NCBI GenBank assembly: GCA_025454475.1
Contig: JALOOJ010000002.1
Span: forward strand, 1 to 60,444
Length of the DNA stretch: 60,444 bases
Reading direction: 5' to 3'
DNA from: Anaerolineae bacterium
GTDB lineage: Bacteria; Chloroflexota; Anaerolineae; B4-G1; SLSP01
Shown here piece by piece: positions 7,953-16,446 of this stretch; the stretch's first letter is position 1; each line of letters starts with the position of its first letter. A program made the position numbers and the translations under genes. The notes beneath the pieces are model-generated. The model made no database searches, was not told the DNA's origin, and was given only the letters and a program-made list of their open reading frames with translations.

Positions 7953-8381
7953 ATGGCAAAGAAAAAGGTTAAGGTAGTTGTGAAGCTGCAGATCAATGCC
8001 GGCAAGGCGAATCCGGCGCCCCCGATTGGCCCGGCGCTTGCTCAGCACGGCATCAACCTGATGGGCTTCTGCAAAGAGTACAACGCGAGGACCGCGCATC
8101 TCGCCGGGAACATCATCCCTGCGGAGATCACGATCTATCAGGATTCGTCGTTCACGTTTGAGCTCGGGACCCCACCGACGCCGGATCTGCTGCGCAAGGC
8201 GGCCGGTGTACCCAAGGGATCGGCAGAGCCCAACCGCGACAAGGTCGGCACGATCACCAAGCAGCAACTGCGCGAGATCGCCGAGACCAAGATGCGCGAC
8301 CTGAACGCGATCGACATTGAGGGCGCTGAGTTGCAGATCATGGGCACCGCTCGCAGCATGGGTATCCGCATCCGAGACTAA
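7953..8381 (+). CDS. rplK: 50S ribosomal protein L11
   Basis: A 142-residue L11 of normal length. The N-terminal domain has the hallmark [17 protein letters not shown] and [12 protein letters not shown]; the C-terminal RNA-binding domain contains [16 protein letters not shown] and ends [10 protein letters not shown]11 forms the GTPase-associated centre on 23S rRNA with L10-L12. It starts with ATG after TTGAGGAT and precedes rplA by 63 bases in the conserved order. Confidence 0.97.
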   Translation: MAKKKVKVVVKLQINAGKANPAPPIGPALAQHGINLMGFCKEYNARTAHLAGNIIPAEITIYQDSSFTFELGTPPTPDLLRKAAGVPKGSAEPNRDKVGTITKQQLREIAETKMRDLNAIDIEGAELQIMGTARSMGIRIRD

Positions 8382-8444
8382 GCGCTCGGATCTCTTCGTT
8401 AGACAGTGGGAGGGGCAACCCGCTAGGACCACAAGGAGTGCACA

Positions 8445-9161
8445 ATGGGCAAAGTAGGTAAGAAATACGCAGCAGTCGCGAGCAAGGTTGATGCGAACCG
8501 CCTCTACAGCGTCAAGGACGCAGTTGAACTGATCAAGCAGGTGAGCTACACCACCTTCGATGGGACCGTGGAAGTGCACATGCGTACCTCGCTGGATCCT
8601 CGCCGTGCGGATCAGGCCCTCCGTGGTGTAGTCCGTCTACCCAATGGTCTGGGCAAGACTGTGCGCGTCCTGGTGTTTGCTGCGGGAGAGGCCGCCCGTG
8701 CAGCCCAGGAAGCGGGAGCCGATTACATCGTCAACGATGACGAGGGTATCCAGAAGATCCTCGGCGGTTGGACGGATTTCGACGTCGCTATTGCCGTACC
8801 GGACATGATGCGCCACGTTGGGCGTCTCGGGCGTGTCCTAGGCCCTCGTGGCTTGATGCCGACTCCCAAGACGGGGACGGTTGTCCCGGATGATGATGTG
8901 GCGCGTGTTGTGGACGAAGCCAAGGCCGGCCGTGTGGAGTATCGGCTGGACCGAACTGGGAACATCCATTGCCCCATTGGCAAGATCAGCTTCTCCGAGG
9001 AGCAGCTAATCGGCAATCTGGCTGCCGTGATGAGCACGATTCGCCGCGCACGTCCGGCGGCTGCCAAGGGATTGTTCATCCGCCGCGTTACGCTGGCCCC
9101 CACCATGGGCCCCGGCATCAAGGTGGATGCTGCCGAAGCGCTGGCCATGGAGCCTGCCTGA
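8445..9161 (+). CDS. rplA: 50S ribosomal protein L1
   Basis: A 238-residue L1 of normal length. Recognisable segments are [12 protein letters not shown] near residue 38, [12 protein letters not shown], and [15 protein letters not shown] around residue 130, the L1 signature. The C-terminus [18 protein letters not shown] is also typical. L1 builds the L1 stalk and in many bacteria represses its own operon. The ATG follows CAAGGAG. Its TGA stop forms part of the -35 element of the next promoter. Confidence 0.97.
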   Translation: MGKVGKKYAAVASKVDANRLYSVKDAVELIKQVSYTTFDGTVEVHMRTSLDPRRADQALRGVVRLPNGLGKTVRVLVFAAGEAARAAQEAGADYIVNDDEGIQKILGGWTDFDVAIAVPDMMRHVGRLGRVLGPRGLMPTPKTGTVVPDDDVARVVDEAKAGRVEYRLDRTGNIHCPIGKISFSEEQLIGNLAAVMSTIRRARPAAAKGLFIRRVTLAPTMGPGIKVDAAEALAMEPA

Positions 9162-9186
9162 CAGTTCGCACATTATGTAGTATAAT
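9158..9186 (+). promoter_or_regulatory. Promoter for rplJL, overlapping the rplA stop codon
   Basis: CTGACA at 9158-9163 (containing the rplA TGA) and TATAAT at 9181-9186 are 17 bases apart. The predicted start near 9193 is just before the L10 leader. Confidence 0.75.
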
Positions 9187-9192
9187 CTGAAC

Positions 9193-9357
9193 CTGTCCGC
9201 CGAAGACAGCTGGTGCACGTGCGGGAAGGCCCGCCCAGTGCTTAATGATGCCCGCCGAGGCAGGAACCGGGGAAACCGATCAGCGCACTGGGTACGGTGT
9301 GCGCCACACTTTGTTCTCCTGAGTCCTTGCGTCGGAAAGCGCAAGGACTCTTTTTTT
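9193..9357 (+). ncRNA. Ribosomal protein L10 leader with intrinsic attenuator
   Basis: The untranslated stretch before rplJ has the L10-leader features: CCGCCGAAGACAGCTGGTGC near 9197, TTAATGATGCCCGCCGAGGC near 9241, and an inner stem. In known cases L10(L12)4 binds this leader and represses its own synthesis. It ends in a strong terminator hairpin, so control here is probably by transcription attenuation. Boundaries are approximate. Confidence 0.8.
9321..9357 (+). terminator. Intrinsic attenuator terminator upstream of rplJ
   Basis: GAGTCCTTGCG (9321-9331) pairs with CGCAAGGACTC (9340-9350) and is followed by seven T (9351-9357). It lies about 55 bases before rplJ, which fits an attenuator at the end of the L10 leader. 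Confidence 0.9.
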
Positions 9358-9413
9358 GCCGTTTCGGGTCGAAGCGGAGCACAGCGGACTATCTGATAAG
9401 GAGGTGAGAAAGA

Positions 9414-9983
9414 TTGGCTATTTCACGCGCTCGTAAAGAGGAATTGCTGGAGTCGTATCGCCAGCAGATGGCGCAGAGCAGCGGGTTTATGATGGCTGAG
9501 TACACTGCACTGAACGTCGCGCAGCTACAGGATCTCCGCCACAAGGCACGCGGGCAGAACGCTGAGATGTTCGTTGTCACGAACACTTTGTTCGAGCTGC
9601 TGCTTGCCGAGATGGGCGTCACCGCACCCAAAGAACTCCTGACTGGACCAACGATCGTCGCGTTCTGCCATAACGACGTACCCTCAATGGCAAAGATGTT
9701 CCGTGAGGTCGCGCAGGGCATTGAGGAGAATCGCTTTGTCATCAAGGGTGGGATGATCGAGGGACGCCTGTTCGGCGCCGCCGAGGCGACGACCGTCGCC
9801 AACCTGCCGTCGCGCGAAGAGTTGCTCGCGCAGGTCCTGCGGACCATCAACGCCCCCGCGACCCAGGTTGTGGGTGTGGTCGCTGGCGGAATCCGCCAGA
9901 TCATGAACGTTGTCAAAGCCTATGCCGACAAGCTGGAGAGCGCCGCCGGCGCATCCAGCGAGACGGCAGAGGCCGCCGCCTAG
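9414..9983 (+). CDS. rplJ: 50S ribosomal protein L10
   Basis: A 189-residue L10. The N-terminal half has SSGFMMAEYTALNVAQLQDLR and the typical short helix-strand pattern of the rRNA-binding domain. The C-terminal helix (IRQIMNVVKAYADKLES) is the platform for L7/L12 dimers. The start is TTG at 9414, chosen because AAGGAGGTG lies at the correct distance and the usual N-terminus MAISRARKEELL follows. The last residues are Ala/Glu-rich. Expression is likely controlled by the preceding L10 leader. Confidence 0.96.
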   Translation: MAISRARKEELLESYRQQMAQSSGFMMAEYTALNVAQLQDLRHKARGQNAEMFVVTNTLFELLLAEMGVTAPKELLTGPTIVAFCHNDVPSMAKMFREVAQGIEENRFVIKGGMIEGRLFGAAEATTVANLPSREELLAQVLRTINAPATQVVGVVAGGIRQIMNVVKAYADKLESAAGASSETAEAAA

Positions 9984-10115
9984 CAGGCATACGGGAAGAC
10001 CTCACGCCGAGGCTTACCCACTCATACGGACCGTTATCCAGTTAGCAGACCATCGTGATCCGCCCCCTCATCAGGAGGGGAGACCACGAAACACAGAAAG
10101 GGAGAATTCACAGCA

Positions 10116-10496
10116 ATGGCAGATCTGGCGAAACTTGTAGAGGAAATCAGCGCGCTGACGCTGATCGAGGCTTCTGAACTGGTGAAGGCACTTGAGACCA
10201 AGCTGGGTGTCAGCGCTGCGGCCCCCGTTGCGATGATGGGTGCAATGCCCACCGCCGCCGCCGAGGTCGAGGAAGTTGAGGAGCAGACCGAGTTCACCGT
10301 CGTCCTAGCGGACTTCGGGCCGAAGAAGATCAACGTCATCAAGGTCGTTCGCGAGCTCACGAACCTGGGCCTGAAGGAAGCCAAGGACCTGGTCGAGAGC
10401 GCGCCCGCCAATGTCCTCGAGGCAGTCGGCAAGGAAGTTGCGGAGAACGCCAAGGCCAAGCTCGAAGAGGCCGGCGCCAAGGTCGAAGTGAAGTAG
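10116..10496 (+). CDS. rplL: 50S ribosomal protein L7/L12
   Basis: A 126-residue L7/L12. The N-terminal dimerisation domain ([24 protein letters not shown]) is followed by an Ala-rich hinge and the highly conserved C-terminal domain with [20 protein letters not shown] and [14 protein letters not shown]. It recruits elongation factors to the ribosome. It is 132 bases after rplJ. In most bacteria rpoB follows; here the next gene is a membrane protease on the same strand. Confidence 0.97.
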   Translation: MADLAKLVEEISALTLIEASELVKALETKLGVSAAAPVAMMGAMPTAAAEVEEVEEQTEFTVVLADFGPKKINVIKVVRELTNLGLKEAKDLVESAPANVLEAVGKEVAENAKAKLEEAGAKVEVK

Positions 10497-10530
10497 CTGG
10501 CTTCTCCCATCGCGCAGACCATCGTGAATC

Positions 10531-10566
10531 AGCACAGAGCCCCTGGTTTCCCAGGGGCTCTGTGCT
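10531..10566 (+). terminator. 16-bp perfect hairpin after rplL
   Basis: AGCACAGAGCCCCTGG (10531-10546) pairs fully with the complementary arm at 10551-10566 around a TTTC loop. No T-run follows, and TATACT overlaps its end, so termination may be partial or factor-assisted. It marks the end of the ribosomal operon. Confidence 0.65.
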
Positions 10567-10577
10567 ATACTGCCGCT

Positions 10578-11771
10578 ATGTCAACGGAAACCGACCTCTC
10601 AGACCTAGCCACGACCACCGCTCGACAGCTCCAGACCGCGCTCATCGGCCTCTTCGCAGTTGAGGACATCACCCTCCTGGATAACAACAACCGCCCGATG
10701 ATCCGCTTTGGCGGCCGTCTTGCTGCCGGGGATCAGGGCGGGATCTTCGAAACGATAGTCGCAAGGTTCGAGCGCCTGGGCTACACGCCGATTCTCACCC
10801 AAGAGGATGGTCTCTATGTAGTCAGGGCGGTGCCTGTGGTCGCTAACGGCAAGGTCGGCAAGGCATGGGTCAACGCCATGCTTTTCGCGCTGACCGTTCT
10901 GTCCGTGCTCTTCCTGGGCGCGGTGCGTGAGAACGTTGACGTCATCGCCCACCCCCTCGAGATCTGGCGCGGTTGGCCATTCGCCATCACCATTATGGGC
11001 ATCCTGACAGCGCACGAGCTTAGCCACTACTTCATCGGGCGCCGCTACGGGTCGCCTACCAGCCTACCCTACTTCGTGCCGTTGCCCCTGAGCATCCTTG
11101 GCACGATGGGCGCGGTCATCGTGCAGCGAGGGCCAATGCGCAGCCGGAAGGCGCTGTTCGATATCGGCATCGCGGGCCCACTGGGCGGCTTGATCGTTGC
11201 CGTGCCGCTCCTGTTCTTGGGCCTGGCCTTCTCGCAGACGGGTACGCCGCACGAGTTCATGGACCTTCGACCAGGCGAACCTGCCGCGGTGATGCAGGAG
11301 GGAAACTCGATTCTCTACCTCGCCGCCAAGTTCGCTGTCTTCGGTCGAGTGTTGCCCGATCCGCAGACTGGAGAAGATGTCTGGCTCTCCCCGCCCAGTG
11401 CGGGCGGCTCCATCGCCTTTGCTGCGTGGGCCGGGCTCCTGGTCACCGCGCTCAACCTCTTCCCCATCGGGCAATTCGACGGCGGTCACGTTGCCTATGC
11501 AATGTGGGGCCAGAAGGCGTGGTCGTTAGCACGCGCCTTCGTGGGTCTGATCTTCGCCTGGGGGTTGCTCCTCATCTTCGTTGGCAACCAGGCCGGCACA
11601 ACATGGCTGGTATGGGGCGGACTGGGTATGTTGATGGGGCCGCGCCACCCGCAACCGCTGAACGATGTCACGCCGCTGGACCCTGGACGTAAGCGCCTGG
11701 GATGGGCACTGATACTGATCTTCATCCTCATACTCGCTCCGGTCCCACTCATCCAGACCGTGATCCCCTAG
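10578..11771 (+). CDS. Site-2 protease family (M50) membrane metalloprotease
   Basis: A 397-residue polytopic membrane protein. The zinc motif HELSHYF (TAHELSHYFIGRR) lies in an early membrane helix; the third ligand is in FPIGQFDGGH, matching the N/FP-x-x-x-DGGH motif of M50 peptidases. Several hydrophobic helices surround both. An N-terminal soluble region of about 90 residues resembles that of EGY1-like bacterial S2Ps. Substrates are unknown but S2Ps generally cleave membrane-anchored regulators or signal peptides. The ATG at 10578 is chosen because the longer in-frame start at 10524 lies within the preceding hairpin. Confidence 0.85.
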   Translation: MSTETDLSDLATTTARQLQTALIGLFAVEDITLLDNNNRPMIRFGGRLAAGDQGGIFETIVARFERLGYTPILTQEDGLYVVRAVPVVANGKVGKAWVNAMLFALTVLSVLFLGAVRENVDVIAHPLEIWRGWPFAITIMGILTAHELSHYFIGRRYGSPTSLPYFVPLPLSILGTMGAVIVQRGPMRSRKALFDIGIAGPLGGLIVAVPLLFLGLAFSQTGTPHEFMDLRPGEPAAVMQEGNSILYLAAKFAVFGRVLPDPQTGEDVWLSPPSAGGSIAFAAWAGLLVTALNLFPIGQFDGGHVAYAMWGQKAWSLARAFVGLIFAWGLLLIFVGNQAGTTWLVWGGLGMLMGPRHPQPLNDVTPLDPGRKRLGWALILIFILILAPVPLIQTVIP

Positions 11772-11791
11772 CCTCGCGGCGGGGGTATGTA

Positions 11792-13012
11792 GTGAGTTCT
11801 GCGGATTCTGCAGTTCCTACGGCCTTGGCAGGCCCCGTGACTTCTACGGGCCCCGTGACTTCTACGGGCCCCGTGGCTTCTACGGGCGTGGTCGGCATCG
11901 ATGCGAGCCGCGTGCTCAGCAGCGCTCCCACGGGTACAGAATCATACTCTTTTCACCTGATCCGCGCGCTCGTTCCCCTGTTGAGCGACCATCAGCCCGT
12001 ACGCCTGTATCTGCGGGAGCACGCGCCTCGGGGAATCGAGCCGGATAGCGCGTCTGCGCCCTGTAGGGGCGCCGAGTTGCGCGTTATGCCCTTTCCCCGC
12101 ATGTGGACTCACGTGCGCCTATCGTGGGAGATGCTTACCGATCCCCCGGACCTGCTCTTCGTGCCGGCCCACGTTCTGCCTTTGATCCGGCCCGATCGCA
12201 CGCTTGTTACGGTGCACGACCTCGGGTATCGAGTATACCCCGAAGCGCATCCGGCCTCCCAGCGCCGCTATCTCGACCTGAGCACCCACTGGAACGTCCG
12301 GTCAGCCACGCATATCTTGGCGGACTCCGTGGCGACGCGCCAGGCCATCGTGGACGCCTACGGCACACCCTCCGAGAAGATCACGGTGGTCTATCCGGGG
12401 TATGAGCCGGATCTGGCCCCTGTTCTAGACCCACCGACGCTCGAACAGATGCGGCGCCGGTACGGTATTCCGGAGGAGTACATCCTTTTCCTGGGTCGCA
12501 TCCAGCCGCGCAAGAACCTCGCTCGGCTCATTGAAGCCTTCAGCGCCATCGCTGCATCCAGTCCGGGTCTCTCTCTGGTGCTCGCGGGACCCACTGGGTG
12601 GCTCTCAGAACCGATCGTCGCCCGCGCCGCGGCGCGGAATCTCGGCGACCGCGTGCTTTTCCCCGGCTATATCGCTCCCGAGGACAAGGCAGCCCTCATC
12701 TCTGGTGCGCGGCTCTTTGCCTACCCTTCACTCTATGAAGGCTTTGGCTTCCCGGTTCTGGAGGCACAGGCGTGCGGCACGCCACTTCTCACGAGCGCCA
12801 CGTCGAGCTTGCCTGAGGTTACCGGGGAGGGCGGCTTGCTCGTCGACCCCAAGGACGTAGGTGCGATCGCCGAGGGATTGGGGCGGCTGCTCGAGGACAC
12901 AGAGCTACGTCAGCGGCTTGTGAGACTTGGCTTCGACAACCTAGCGCGCTTCTCGTGGGCCAAGGCAGCGCAACAGGTGAGTGCCCTGATAGGGGTCCTG
13001 TTGGCCCGATAG
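11792..13012 (+). CDS. Glycosyltransferase family 4 (GT-B) with repeat-expanded N-terminus
   Basis: A 406-residue GT-B glycosyltransferase. The N-terminal domain opens GVVGIDASRVLSS; the C-terminal nucleotide-sugar domain has FLGRIQPRKNLARLIEAF, LVLAGPTGW, and FAYPSLYEGFGFPVLEAQACG with the EX7E-type glutamates. It probably transfers a sugar to a lipid or polysaccharide precursor at the cytoplasmic face. Before the catalytic domain the protein has three tandem TSTGP-type repeats from an 18-bp DNA repeat. The GTG at 11792 lies just after the S2P stop and is preceded by a G-rich stretch; a later GTG near 11888 would remove the repeats, so the start is uncertain. Confidence 0.85.
   Translation: MSSADSAVPTALAGPVTSTGPVTSTGPVASTGVVGIDASRVLSSAPTGTESYSFHLIRALVPLLSDHQPVRLYLREHAPRGIEPDSASAPCRGAELRVMPFPRMWTHVRLSWEMLTDPPDLLFVPAHVLPLIRPDRTLVTVHDLGYRVYPEAHPASQRRYLDLSTHWNVRSATHILADSVATRQAIVDAYGTPSEKITVVYPGYEPDLAPVLDPPTLEQMRRRYGIPEEYILFLGRIQPRKNLARLIEAFSAIAASSPGLSLVLAGPTGWLSEPIVARAAARNLGDRVLFPGYIAPEDKAALISGARLFAYPSLYEGFGFPVLEAQACGTPLLTSATSSLPEVTGEGGLLVDPKDVGAIAEGLGRLLEDTELRQRLVRLGFDNLARFSWAKAAQQVSALIGVLLAR
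11831..11884 (+). repeat. Three tandem 18-bp repeats at the start of the glycosyltransferase gene
   Basis: The unit GGCCCCGTGACTTCTACG occurs at 11831-11848, 11849-11866 and, with one change, 11867-11884. The frame is kept and encodes repeated GPVTST. It looks like a recent expansion. Confidence 0.9.
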
Positions 13013-13071
13013 CTGAGCATACACCACGTCAGGTGGCGCCTCAGGCGAGGTCGCCGATTCCCCTGCCGACT

Positions 13072-15297
13072 CTACAGAACGTGCTCCGTTCGATCAAGAA
13101 TTGCCCGCTGCAGCGCCGGCGAGAGGCTGTTGAAATAGGCTGAGAATCCCCCCACCCTCACGATGAGGTCAGCATGCATTTCAGGGTGCACCAGCGCATC
13201 CTCCAGCGCGGCACGGTCCACGACTGTCACCTGGATCTGCATACCGCCTCCGTCAAAGTACGTCGAGATCAGATCGCGAACAGCCCTACGCCCATCAGAC
13301 GATTTCAGGAGTACCTTTCCGAAGCGGATGTTCAGCACCGGGGTCCCCGTCGCCAACTGCAGCGGAAGGCGCATAACGCTGTTGATCATCGCTGTAGGGC
13401 CGTGTGTGTCGCGCCCCGCGACTGGACCGATAGAATCGGCCAACGGCTCGCCGGCACGGCGCCCGTCGGGGGTTGCGCCCACTTTGGCACCCTCAGCCGC
13501 ATAGGTGGTGAACATGATGCATGAAGGCAGGAAACGCCCACCGCGCCACGGCGCGTAGCGGCGAAACTCGCCAAACACAAAGGCAGCAATATCGGCGGCC
13601 AGATCATCGACCTCGGCAAGGTCATTGCCGAATCTGGGACAACGGCGCAGCCGCTGCCTGAGGGCCTCTTCTCCGTCGAAGTCGAGGGCCAGCTTCGACA
13701 GCAGCTGCTCCCCTGACAGGCCGTTCTGCTCGAAGACGAACTCACGAACCGCCGATAAAGAGTCCACCACGTTAGCCAGACCTGCGACGTTGACCACGCT
13801 CCAGTTGTACCTGGCACCCCCAGCGTTGAACTCCACGCCACGATCGATACAGTCATCGACTAGCAGACTACGCATCGGCTGGGGAACCAGTACCGCTTTG
13901 ACCTGCTGCATACGACTGACACCCTCGGTGATATCGACCACCACAGCGGCGACGTTCTTCTTGAACGCATCCAGAAGACCCGCAAAGGATCTTATGTTCG
14001 GGAGGTGCTGCTGCAGTGTCCTCTCCAGAATCATAGGCAGATGGATGCCGGCATCCAACGACCCAACGTTCGAGCAGCCGTGGATCATCGTTTCGGTGCA
14101 GCCACCACCGTTCCAGAGGACCACGTCCTCGTCGCGCACACCCAGGTGGGCCTCGCGGAGGCCGGCACAATAGCCGGCGTCGTTGTAGAAGGCGGGCTGA
14201 CCACAGCCCGTCGTCACCGCATCAAGGGCCGCATCCCAGATGTCATCGGGCATATCGGTGCGTACCCCAAGCTCATACGAGGGGCGATGTCTGTGGTGAA
14301 CGGCCTCAAGACACAGCCGGGTCACCTCATTGTAAGCCGCTCTGCCATCCGGCAGCGTACCGCCAATTGCGGCGCTCCACGCATCATTCGCACAGACGTT
14401 GTCAGTGAATGCTCGAAGCAGGGACAGGGCCTCGGCGCGCGTCACGGTCCCACAGCCCTGATCCAGGGCGTAATATGGATCGAGCTCTCGGTCCAGTCGG
14501 CCTGGGTTGTCGCAGTCATCGAGGTAGAAAACGAAGTTGTAGGCCACCACGGCTTCGTAGAAGGAGCGCGCCGGCTGAAAAGGCACCCGTCGCAGCGCCC
14601 CCAATAGCGCATCCCGGCGCCTGCACTGACCCGGATCCGCCGAGGTCCAATCCTCCAGCAGTGCCACGATCCGACTGTGCCAACCTCGAATGCCGGTCAG
14701 CACATCCTGAAGCCCTACGTAGAAGTCCATCTTGTCGCGATCGGACTCTGAGTAAGCTACTTCGAGGCCCATCTCGACTCGCGCAACGTGGGCCTCTAGA
14801 CCCTCGCGCAATACCCGACCGTAGTTGGGGATGCTGTGCGTGTAGCCCCGTCCGCCCACCGTGTGCGGCGAGTCCCAGACGCTCATCGCCTTCGTCAGGT
14901 CACTCATCGCAGCCCCCAAACGATTCAGCGCGACTGCCTCCTCGCCGTCGGCAGACTGTTGAGCTGACCGCAATGCATCGGCATTGAAGGCCCAGGTGAA
15001 GGAATATGAGGGTTCAACGATGCGGTTCTCCGTGGAGCTTCTGAGGATGCGTGGACCGCTGGGATAGAGCAGCTCGCCATCATAGGATGCCAGACTCCGC
15101 TTCTCAAGCCGGCGGCGTACGGCGCGGGACCAGCGACGCATCGGGCTCGCGCCAGGAAGCTCGAAGTAGCCCGCCGCGAAGTGCTCACCCAGGCGGTCCA
15201 GGACGGCGATATCAGGCGAAACCATATCGCCATATCTGGAATCGCTGGCGGAATCGGCCGCAAGTAGACTCGAACCCTGCACTGCCCTAACGCGCAC
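13072..15297 (-). CDS. Glycyl radical enzyme (CxE-type, dehydratase/lyase class)
   Basis: About 741 residues. The C-terminus has the glycyl-radical motif RVGGFSAYF, with the radical Gly at about residue 717. The thiyl loop reads GGGCTET, so Cys400 is followed two residues later by Glu402, the CxE pattern of glycerol/diol dehydratases, HPAD and choline lyase, not the CC of pyruvate formate-lyase. The N-terminal region is somewhat shorter than in classical members. No activating radical SAM enzyme is adjacent. The GTG at 15297 has GAGGAG upstream; an ATG at 15309 is also possible. It overlaps the UroD-like gene by 11 or 23 bases, so the two are translationally coupled. Substrate unknown. Confidence 0.85.
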   Translation of the reverse strand: MRVRAVQGSSLLAADSASDSRYGDMVSPDIAVLDRLGEHFAAGYFELPGASPMRRWSRAVRRRLEKRSLASYDGELLYPSGPRILRSSTENRIVEPSYSFTWAFNADALRSAQQSADGEEAVALNRLGAAMSDLTKAMSVWDSPHTVGGRGYTHSIPNYGRVLREGLEAHVARVEMGLEVAYSESDRDKMDFYVGLQDVLTGIRGWHSRIVALLEDWTSADPGQCRRRDALLGALRRVPFQPARSFYEAVVAYNFVFYLDDCDNPGRLDRELDPYYALDQGCGTVTRAEALSLLRAFTDNVCANDAWSAAIGGTLPDGRAAYNEVTRLCLEAVHHRHRPSYELGVRTDMPDDIWDAALDAVTTGCGQPAFYNDAGYCAGLREAHLGVRDEDVVLWNGGGCTETMIHGCSNVGSLDAGIHLPMILERTLQQHLPNIRSFAGLLDAFKKNVAAVVVDITEGVSRMQQVKAVLVPQPMRSLLVDDCIDRGVEFNAGGARYNWSVVNVAGLANVVDSLSAVREFVFEQNGLSGEQLLSKLALDFDGEEALRQRLRRCPRFGNDLAEVDDLAADIAAFVFGEFRRYAPWRGGRFLPSCIMFTTYAAEGAKVGATPDGRRAGEPLADSIGPVAGRDTHGPTAMINSVMRLPLQLATGTPVLNIRFGKVLLKSSDGRRAVRDLISTYFDGGGMQIQVTVVDRAALEDALVHPEMHADLIVRVGGFSAYFNSLSPALQRAILDRTEHVL

Positions 15298-16345
15298 TAA
15301 GCTCCTCATAGACGTCGTTGTAGTAGAGCACGCTTTCGACCGGCGTGTTGGCCGGGATGTGGTTGCCTACCGCGAGGAAGTACCCCGGGTGCTGCTTGCC
15401 GATGGCCATACACCGCTCCACCTCCGCCCGAATCTCGTCCTTGTTGCCGCGGAGCAAAACCCGCGTGTCGGCATTACCGATAAAGGCATGGGTCTTCCCA
15501 TAGGCATCGGCGATCCGCTGCATATCCGTCAATGGCTCCAGCACAAACCCATGGACGCCGCAGTCAACGAGGTCATCGAGGAAGCAGGTGTAGTTCCCGT
15601 CCGACGTAAACATGATCTTCTTCCCCGTCTCGTGCAATGGGGCGAAAAGCTTCCTGTAGTTTGGAAAGACGTACTCCCGATACCATCTGGGCGAGATGAA
15701 GGGCCCTGCACTCCAGACGATGTCGTCGTGGACCATCACCACGGGGACATTGGCCTTTCCCAGCGCGTTGTAGTACTGTTGGATCCACGAGGCATAGCGG
15801 TTGGTGACCTCGCCGAAACGCCGCTGATCAACGCCGGCTGCTAACAACAGCATCTCCCAGCCGAACATGGCAATCAGGCCTGAGACCACCGTGACGTAGA
15901 TGCCAGTCATCGTGACTTGATCGGGCGTCTCCGCGCGCTGCTGCCGGTAGCTGGCCTCGAACCGGCGAATGAGCTCTCCCTCATCACGGGGTCCGTAGAC
16001 CTCCCAGGGATCGAAAGCGAGCACATCCTCAGGTGACCTGAACGGACACGTGATTGTGTCGCGCCGGTCGATCCCGCCCTCGGAGTACTCCGCGTGTCCC
16101 ATATCGGTCGAACACGCCGCCAGCTCCGTATCGCTGATTAGCGTGGACCAGCGGAAGTCGAAATTCCACGCCTTCATCAGCGCCAACGCGCCGCGCGACT
16201 TGAGCGACGCCGGACTATGCGGATGGATCTCGATACCGGTTACGGCTTTGATAACGCCCCAGTGCTCCGTGACGGAATACTCGGTGTGCGGCACGCGCGG
16301 AGGCATCTCCAGGTTGATCGCCGCCCAGCCATCTTCGTACGACAT
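15287..16345 (-). CDS. Uroporphyrinogen-decarboxylase-like (methyltransferase-type) protein
   Basis: A 352-residue TIM-barrel protein of the UroD superfamily, in the branch that includes corrinoid methyltransferases such as MtaA and CmuA. Visible segments are VVMVHDDIVWSAGPFISP, FTSDGNYTCFLDDLVDCG and GKTHAFIGNADTRVL, then FLAVGNHIPANTP near the end. The His-x-Cys zinc pair of classical MtaA proteins is not apparent. It is probably not a haem-pathway enzyme because no other haem genes are near. It starts after GAAGGAG and overlaps the downstream glycyl radical enzyme, so both likely act on the same pathway. Confidence 0.8.
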   Translation of the reverse strand: MSYEDGWAAINLEMPPRVPHTEYSVTEHWGVIKAVTGIEIHPHSPASLKSRGALALMKAWNFDFRWSTLISDTELAACSTDMGHAEYSEGGIDRRDTITCPFRSPEDVLAFDPWEVYGPRDEGELIRRFEASYRQQRAETPDQVTMTGIYVTVVSGLIAMFGWEMLLLAAGVDQRRFGEVTNRYASWIQQYYNALGKANVPVVMVHDDIVWSAGPFISPRWYREYVFPNYRKLFAPLHETGKKIMFTSDGNYTCFLDDLVDCGVHGFVLEPLTDMQRIADAYGKTHAFIGNADTRVLLRGNKDEIRAEVERCMAIGKQHPGYFLAVGNHIPANTPVESVLYYNDVYEELSAR

Positions 16346-16446
16346 CAGATCGGCTCCTTCGTTTGGGGGAACTGACAGGCGACTGGGGATCGGGCATTAG
16401 GGCCGGAGGCAGGGAATGTCCGCCACCAATCCGCAGTCATCAATAC

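Noticed and set aside
10531..10566. Hairpin after rplL as a riboswitch
   Set aside because: It is a simple stem with a 4-base loop and no conserved sensing core.
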